A stretch of DNA of 64,000 nucleotides from an uncultured Ruminiclostridium sp. (GTDB lineage Bacteria > Bacillota > Clostridia > Oscillospirales > Ruminococcaceae): contig CANQED010000009.1 in the NCBI GenBank assembly GCA_947594425.1, positions 35,837-99,836 of the forward strand, read 5' to 3'. Of the stretch, positions 60,561-64,000 are shown in pieces (the first letter of the stretch is position 1; each line of letters begins with the position of its first letter). The notes under the pieces were generated by a model that had not been told where the DNA came from, did no database searches, and saw only the letters and a program-made list of their open reading frames with translations. Position numbers and translations under genes: made by a program.

Positions 60561-62696
60561 TTATTGCTCTGACTTGTCAGTCAAAGCTTTATCTGAATGA
60601 CTCGAGATATACTCGAAGTCAATTCTGCCTGTGTCCGCGTTTGCGGCAACGCATTTCACCCTTACCCTGTCACCTATGGTAAAGGTATGCTCGCTGCCCC
60701 TTAGCGTGATATCGTTCTCGTACTCAAATTCTTCGTCGCTAAACTGCGAGAGGTCTACCCTGCCCTCGACGGTGTTGTCCAGCGCCGCGAAAAATCCGTG
60801 GTGCAATATCCCCGTTATCATAGCGTCATATTCCTCCGAGATGTGAGAGGACATATATTCGGCGGCGTAATAGTCGTCGCACTCGCGCTCTGCCGACAGG
60901 GCGCGCAGCTCGGTTTCGCTCGCGCGCTGTGCCGCCGACTTGGCAAAGTCGGTATATTTTTTCTTTATCTTGTCGGTGGGCAATTTTGCGGCGTATTCGG
61001 TAAGAATACGGTGCACCGCAAGGTCGGAATATCGCCTTATCGGAGAGGTAAAGTGCGCGTATTCTTTCATAACCAGCCCAAAATGCCCGATAGGCTCTTC
61101 GCTGTACCTCGCCTTAGACATAGACCTGAGCACAAGCCTGTTTAGCAGCGGGCTTATCGGGTCGTCCTTGTATTTTTCGAGCAGGGCGGCAAGATCCGCC
61201 GCAGTGGAGCAGGAGCAGGTAATATTTAGGTTAGCGAGCGTACTTTTCAGCTGCTCGAGCTTTTCTTTGGTGGGAGGCTCGTGGACGCGGTAGACAAACG
61301 GAAGCTCGTTTTCCATGGCGGTCTTAGCGGCGGCGTTGTTAGCGGCGAGCATAAATTCTTCTATTATGTCCTCGCTTATTCCTCTGTCGGCGGGCTTTAC
61401 CCCGACGCATACGCCGTTTTCATCGCAAATTATCTTAGTGTCAAAAGAGGCTATCTCGGGCGCGCCGCGCTCTATCCGTCTATTGTGCAGAATGTCCGCA
61501 AGCTCTCTCATGGTCGGCAGTATATCGGCTACCTCGCGGTACTTAGCTTTGATATCGTCGTCCGCCGTGCCTAAGAGCAAAGCGTTTACCTCGCTGTATA
61601 CGCCCTTTACCCGCGAGCGTATCACCGATTTAGCAAAGCGATAGTCCGTCAAAACTCCGTCAAAGGATATCTTCATAAAGCAGGAAAACGCAAGCCTGTC
61701 CTCGTTGGGGTTCAGCGAGCATATCCCGTTGCTGAGTTCTTTTGGCAGCATAGGCAGCACTCTGTCGGCGTAATATATGCTTGTCCCGCGTAAAAACGCC
61801 TCGTCGTCGAGCGGCGAACGCTCGGTGACATATCGGCTGACGTCGGCGATATGGACGCTAAGCTCGTAGCAGCTGTCGGTCTTTTTGAGATAGACCGCGT
61901 CGTCTATATCCTTAGTGTCCGCACCGTCTATGGTGAATATCGGGATATCGCGCAGGTCGACGCGGGAAGAAAGCTCGCCCTCGTCTATCCCTTTATCGTT
62001 AAGATACTTTGCCTGTCTTTTTACCTCGGGCGGAAACTCGGCGGGTATCGCGTTTACCTCGATATACGCCTCTGCCGAGGCCGCCGCGGTTCCGTGCGAG
62101 CCCAATATCTTCTCTATAAAAACGCGGTGCTGAGAATGGTGCTCTCCGCGCTTGATTATGGAGAACAAAACCTTGTCCCCGTCGGATATTTTATCCGCGT
62201 CGCTAAGCGGCATATCCGCATAAAGTATCTCCGCCCAGCCGCCGTCGGGGATAACGCGCAGCAAGCCGCCTCTTTTATCGACGATACCGCTGAACAGCCT
62301 GTCGGTGGGCTCGAGCAGGGTTATCACCTTAGCGGTGGCGTTGTGCTGCTCGGTCTTCTCTTTCAGCATACGAGCGAGGACGGTGTCGCCCGTGACCGCG
62401 CCCTTTAGCGCGCCGCCCTTTACAAAATATTCCTCGCCCGAAAGCGTATTTGAGATAAAGCCGTATGTCGCGCTGACTGATACCACCTGAGCGCTGAAAA
62501 TGGCCTTTTTATTTTTAATATAATACTTATTTTTATTATTCTTGATTATGATATTATCGGCGACCAAACAGCCCGCGGCCCGTTTGAGATTAGACATATG
62601 AGCCTTTGACAGCTTTGTGGTCAAAAGGATATTTTTAAGCGAGATACCGCCGCCGCTCTCATATATAAGCGCAAGAATTATCGACTCGTAATCCAA
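60561..62696 (-). CDS. rnr: ribonuclease R
   Basis: A 711-aa 3'-5' exoribonuclease. Seen: a winged-helix N-terminus (about 5-60), cold-shock domains (about 75-210), the RNB catalytic motif FTIDGADTKDIDDAVYL (about 257-273), the YYADRVLPMLPKELSNGICSLNP segment, FTSPIRRYSDLAVHRIL (about 558-574), and a C-terminal S1 domain (about 630-700). The start is a TTG preceded by GAGGGAG, within a short upstream ORF that has its own better site. Confidence 0.94.
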   Translation of the reverse strand: MDYESIILALIYESGGGISLKNILLTTKLSKAHMSNLKRAAGCLVADNIIIKNNKNKYYIKNKKAIFSAQVVSVSATYGFISNTLSGEEYFVKGGALKGAVTGDTVLARMLKEKTEQHNATAKVITLLEPTDRLFSGIVDKRGGLLRVIPDGGWAEILYADMPLSDADKISDGDKVLFSIIKRGEHHSQHRVFIEKILGSHGTAAASAEAYIEVNAIPAEFPPEVKRQAKYLNDKGIDEGELSSRVDLRDIPIFTIDGADTKDIDDAVYLKKTDSCYELSVHIADVSRYVTERSPLDDEAFLRGTSIYYADRVLPMLPKELSNGICSLNPNEDRLAFSCFMKISFDGVLTDYRFAKSVIRSRVKGVYSEVNALLLGTADDDIKAKYREVADILPTMRELADILHNRRIERGAPEIASFDTKIICDENGVCVGVKPADRGISEDIIEEFMLAANNAAAKTAMENELPFVYRVHEPPTKEKLEQLKSTLANLNITCSCSTAADLAALLEKYKDDPISPLLNRLVLRSMSKARYSEEPIGHFGLVMKEYAHFTSPIRRYSDLAVHRILTEYAAKLPTDKIKKKYTDFAKSAAQRASETELRALSAERECDDYYAAEYMSSHISEEYDAMITGILHHGFFAALDNTVEGRVDLSQFSDEEFEYENDITLRGSEHTFTIGDRVRVKCVAANADTGRIDFEYISSHSDKALTDKSEQ

Positions 62697-62716
62697 AATT
62701 TGCTCCCTCTCGTCAT
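62678..62716 (-). CDS. 12-codon upstream ORF overlapping the rnr start
   Basis: ATG at 62716 preceded by AGGAG at ideal distance; encodes MTRGSKFWITSR then TAA. It overlaps the rnr TTG start (62696) in another frame and terminates 16 bases inside rnr. It may be a leader peptide that couples or limits rnr translation, or chance. Confidence 0.4.
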   Translation of the reverse strand: MTRGSKFWITSR

Positions 62717-62736
62717 TTTACACTCCTAATAAGCTT

Positions 62737-62765
62737 AGTATATCACAAAAAGCTTTTTATGTCAA
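62737..62765 (-). promoter_or_regulatory. promoter of rnr
   Basis: TTGACA (62760-62765), 17-bp spacer, TATACT (62737-62742). Confidence 0.8.
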
Positions 62766-62814
62766 TTGCCGCCACGGACGGAAAATACACTTATTGCAAA
62801 TTTTTACAAAAAGG

Positions 62815-62843
62815 TTGACTTGACGGATATATTATGTTAAAAT
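62815..62843 (+). promoter_or_regulatory. promoter of NERD-domain gene
   Basis: TTGACT (62815-62820), 17-bp spacer, TAAAAT (62838-62843), divergent from the rnr promoter. Confidence 0.75.
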
Positions 62844-62868
62844 ATATATAGCTACAGGAGGCGATGAC

Positions 62869-63597
62869 GTGCCGGATATATATAAAAACGGATACGACAA
62901 CTTTAAAATAATGAGCTTGCTTTTTGCCGCGCAGATAGTGCTCGGGGTATTGCCCGCGATACTGCTTGCGGTATTTGTATGCTGTCAGCTGTACACCGAG
63001 CCGGTTATAGGGTACGTGTTTATAGCGCTTATGGTGGCGGGCGCGGTGGCAAACTTTATGATATCAAAGCGCTACAACGTGCTATTGTCGGGCTTTCGCG
63101 GGGAAAAGACGCTTATGCGCGCTATTAAAAAGCTCGGCAGCAGCTACACGGTATTTGTAAATCTGCCTGTGCGATATAAAAAGAACCGTTCGGAGATAGA
63201 TATGCTGCTTATCTGCCCCGACTATATCCTCATTATCGAGGTAAAGAACCACTCGGGCAAGATATACGGTCAGCACAAGGACGAGACGTGGCTGCAAAAA
63301 AAGGTCTACCGCGACGGAAAGACCACCGAGACCGTTATGCAAAACCCCTTAAAGCAGCTGCGCAGGCAGCGCGATATCTTTAAGAGCATTCTCGCCGCTA
63401 ACGGTATAGACTGCTGGGTGGACACTATGCTGTACTTCTCCTCACCTCAGGTAAAGCTGTATCTCGACCTTTTCGACAACGACAACGTATGCTCTAACGA
63501 GAAAGAGCTGCTGGAATTTTTAAAGACGCACAAATCTAAAAATCCTCCCAGCGCCGAAGAGGCGGAGAGGATAAAGGCGTTATTTAAAGAGGTTTAA
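62869..63597 (+). CDS. NERD-domain protein
   Basis: A 242-aa protein starting at GTG with AGGAGG upstream. Seen: two helices (about 15-40 and 45-65), then a NERD (nuclease-related) domain (about 78-190) with the RGEKTLMRAIKKLG opening and the core NRSEIDMLLICPDYILIIEVKNHSGKIYG containing Glu, Asp and ExK residues of a restriction-nuclease-like fold. Membrane-anchored NERD proteins are widespread and uncharacterised. Confidence 0.88.
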   Translation: MPDIYKNGYDNFKIMSLLFAAQIVLGVLPAILLAVFVCCQLYTEPVIGYVFIALMVAGAVANFMISKRYNVLLSGFRGEKTLMRAIKKLGSSYTVFVNLPVRYKKNRSEIDMLLICPDYILIIEVKNHSGKIYGQHKDETWLQKKVYRDGKTTETVMQNPLKQLRRQRDIFKSILAANGIDCWVDTMLYFSSPQVKLYLDLFDNDNVCSNEKELLEFLKTHKSKNPPSAEEAERIKALFKEV

Positions 63598-63607
63598 GGA
63601 ATAGCAA

Positions 63608-63629
63608 ATCGCCCCGTTTTCGGGGCGAT
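63608..63629. terminator. terminator between NERD and WG-repeat genes
   Basis: ATCGCCCCG/CGGGGCGAT stem with TTTT loop, followed on the plus strand by ATCTTTTTT. Serves the convergent pair. Confidence 0.85.
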
Positions 63630-63643
63630 ATCTTTTTTCAATA

Positions 63644-64000
63644 TTACTTATACAATCTGTCGTATGCAGCGGACGTGCCGCCCGTTCCCTCGAGCTTAGA
63701 CGCGCCGTACTTGCCGTCCTCGCGGAAAATATAATACCCGTCGGAGAAAAGTCCGACGACCTCGTCATACTCCGACGTGACCGCCGTAAACTGCGTGTCA
63801 ACCAGCGTCATCTTACCGCTGTCGCCGCATACGACCGCATATCCGCCGCTGAATGGGGTCGGCTGCTTAGTCCACTGTGAGCCGACAAGCGCGCCCTCGG
63901 CGTTTACAAAGGAAAAATGCTTTCCGTCGGGGAGCCCGACACAGCCGAACTCCTCGGAATAATCCATAGCCGACTTGTACATGGGATTTACGGTGTATTT
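63644..64000 (-). CDS. WG-repeat protein, 5' end missing
   Basis: The frame is open to the window edge (119 codons visible plus stop), so the N-terminus is missing. Seen: repeated ~40-residue units of the WG/KWG type, for example FSFVNAEGALVGSQWTKQPTPFSGGYAVV and FSDGYYIFREDGKYGAS, with the usual aromatic-Gly pattern. WG-repeat proteins are often secreted or lipoprotein binding modules. Function unknown. Confidence 0.8.
   Translation of the reverse strand, partial: KYTVNPMYKSAMDYSEEFGCVGLPDGKHFSFVNAEGALVGSQWTKQPTPFSGGYAVVCGDSGKMTLVDTQFTAVTSEYDEVVGLFSDGYYIFREDGKYGASKLEGTGGTSAAYDRLYK

Overview
The window looks like the chromosome of an anaerobic Clostridia member, most likely of the Ruminococcaceae/Oscillospiraceae type. 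The evidence is a set of Gram-positive families (a YuaF/YuaG-like NfeD-flotillin pair, RNase M5, a YnzC/DUF896 protein, a DUF815 ATPase), lipobox lipoproteins, an anaerobe-type feo locus with a Cys-rich FeoB partner, an LUD-domain protein and a rubrerythrin remnant. The species cannot be named from sequence alone. Nearly every housekeeping promoter is a clear -35/-10 pair with 17-bp spacing.

Positions 1-12,500 are visibly AT-richer than the rest and form one six-gene minus-strand operon: HIRAN multidomain protein, coiled-coil protein, Hsp70-like ATPase, UvrD-like SF1 helicase, DrmA-like helicase and DrmB-like protein (cut by the left edge). DrmA and DrmB are the core of DISARM anti-phage systems, but no methyltransferase or PLD nuclease is visible, and the Hsp70, HIRAN and SF1 helicase partners are not the classical DISARM set. 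This is the best candidate for an under-described system. Its right boundary abuts a 3'-terminal fragment of a rubrerythrin gene, as if the island had arrived in or replaced that gene.

Positions 12,700-19,400 (minus strand) hold an ABC-2 exporter with two paralogous lipoproteins, a RelE-type toxin-antitoxin pair in toxin-first order with direct repeats upstream, and tRNA-Pro(GGG). Positions 19,600-25,800 hold a DUF2798 membrane protein, a flotillin/NfeD/lipoprotein operon, an XRE-TPR regulator, a MATE exporter and a flavin reductase-like protein.

Positions 25,900-38,560 are a long plus-strand housekeeping array: dusB, DUF815 ATPase, BtuF-like lipoprotein, alaS, HIT, comEC, holA, RNase M5, then an MBOAT/DHHW polysaccharide O-acetylation pair. 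Positions 38,560-44,250 hold an ApbE / NusG-domain-II / Gx-transporter cluster, two small proteins, a degenerate kinase-like protein and an OmpR-type two-component system.

Positions 44,250-46,100 contain a small ORF with a LexA-like box in its leader and two copies of a short structured repeat whose third copy lies at about 20,230. One copy appears to have inserted exactly at the start codon of an FAD oxidoreductase gene. Positions 46,100-55,250 (minus) carry uvrBA, a DUF5104 lipoprotein and a manA-ROK kinase-ilvD operon, with a divergent LUD-domain gene. Positions 56,000-59,400 are a feo iron-uptake operon with four TTAG-N6-CTAA boxes, followed by mscL, rnr, a NERD-domain gene and a WG-repeat protein cut by the right edge.
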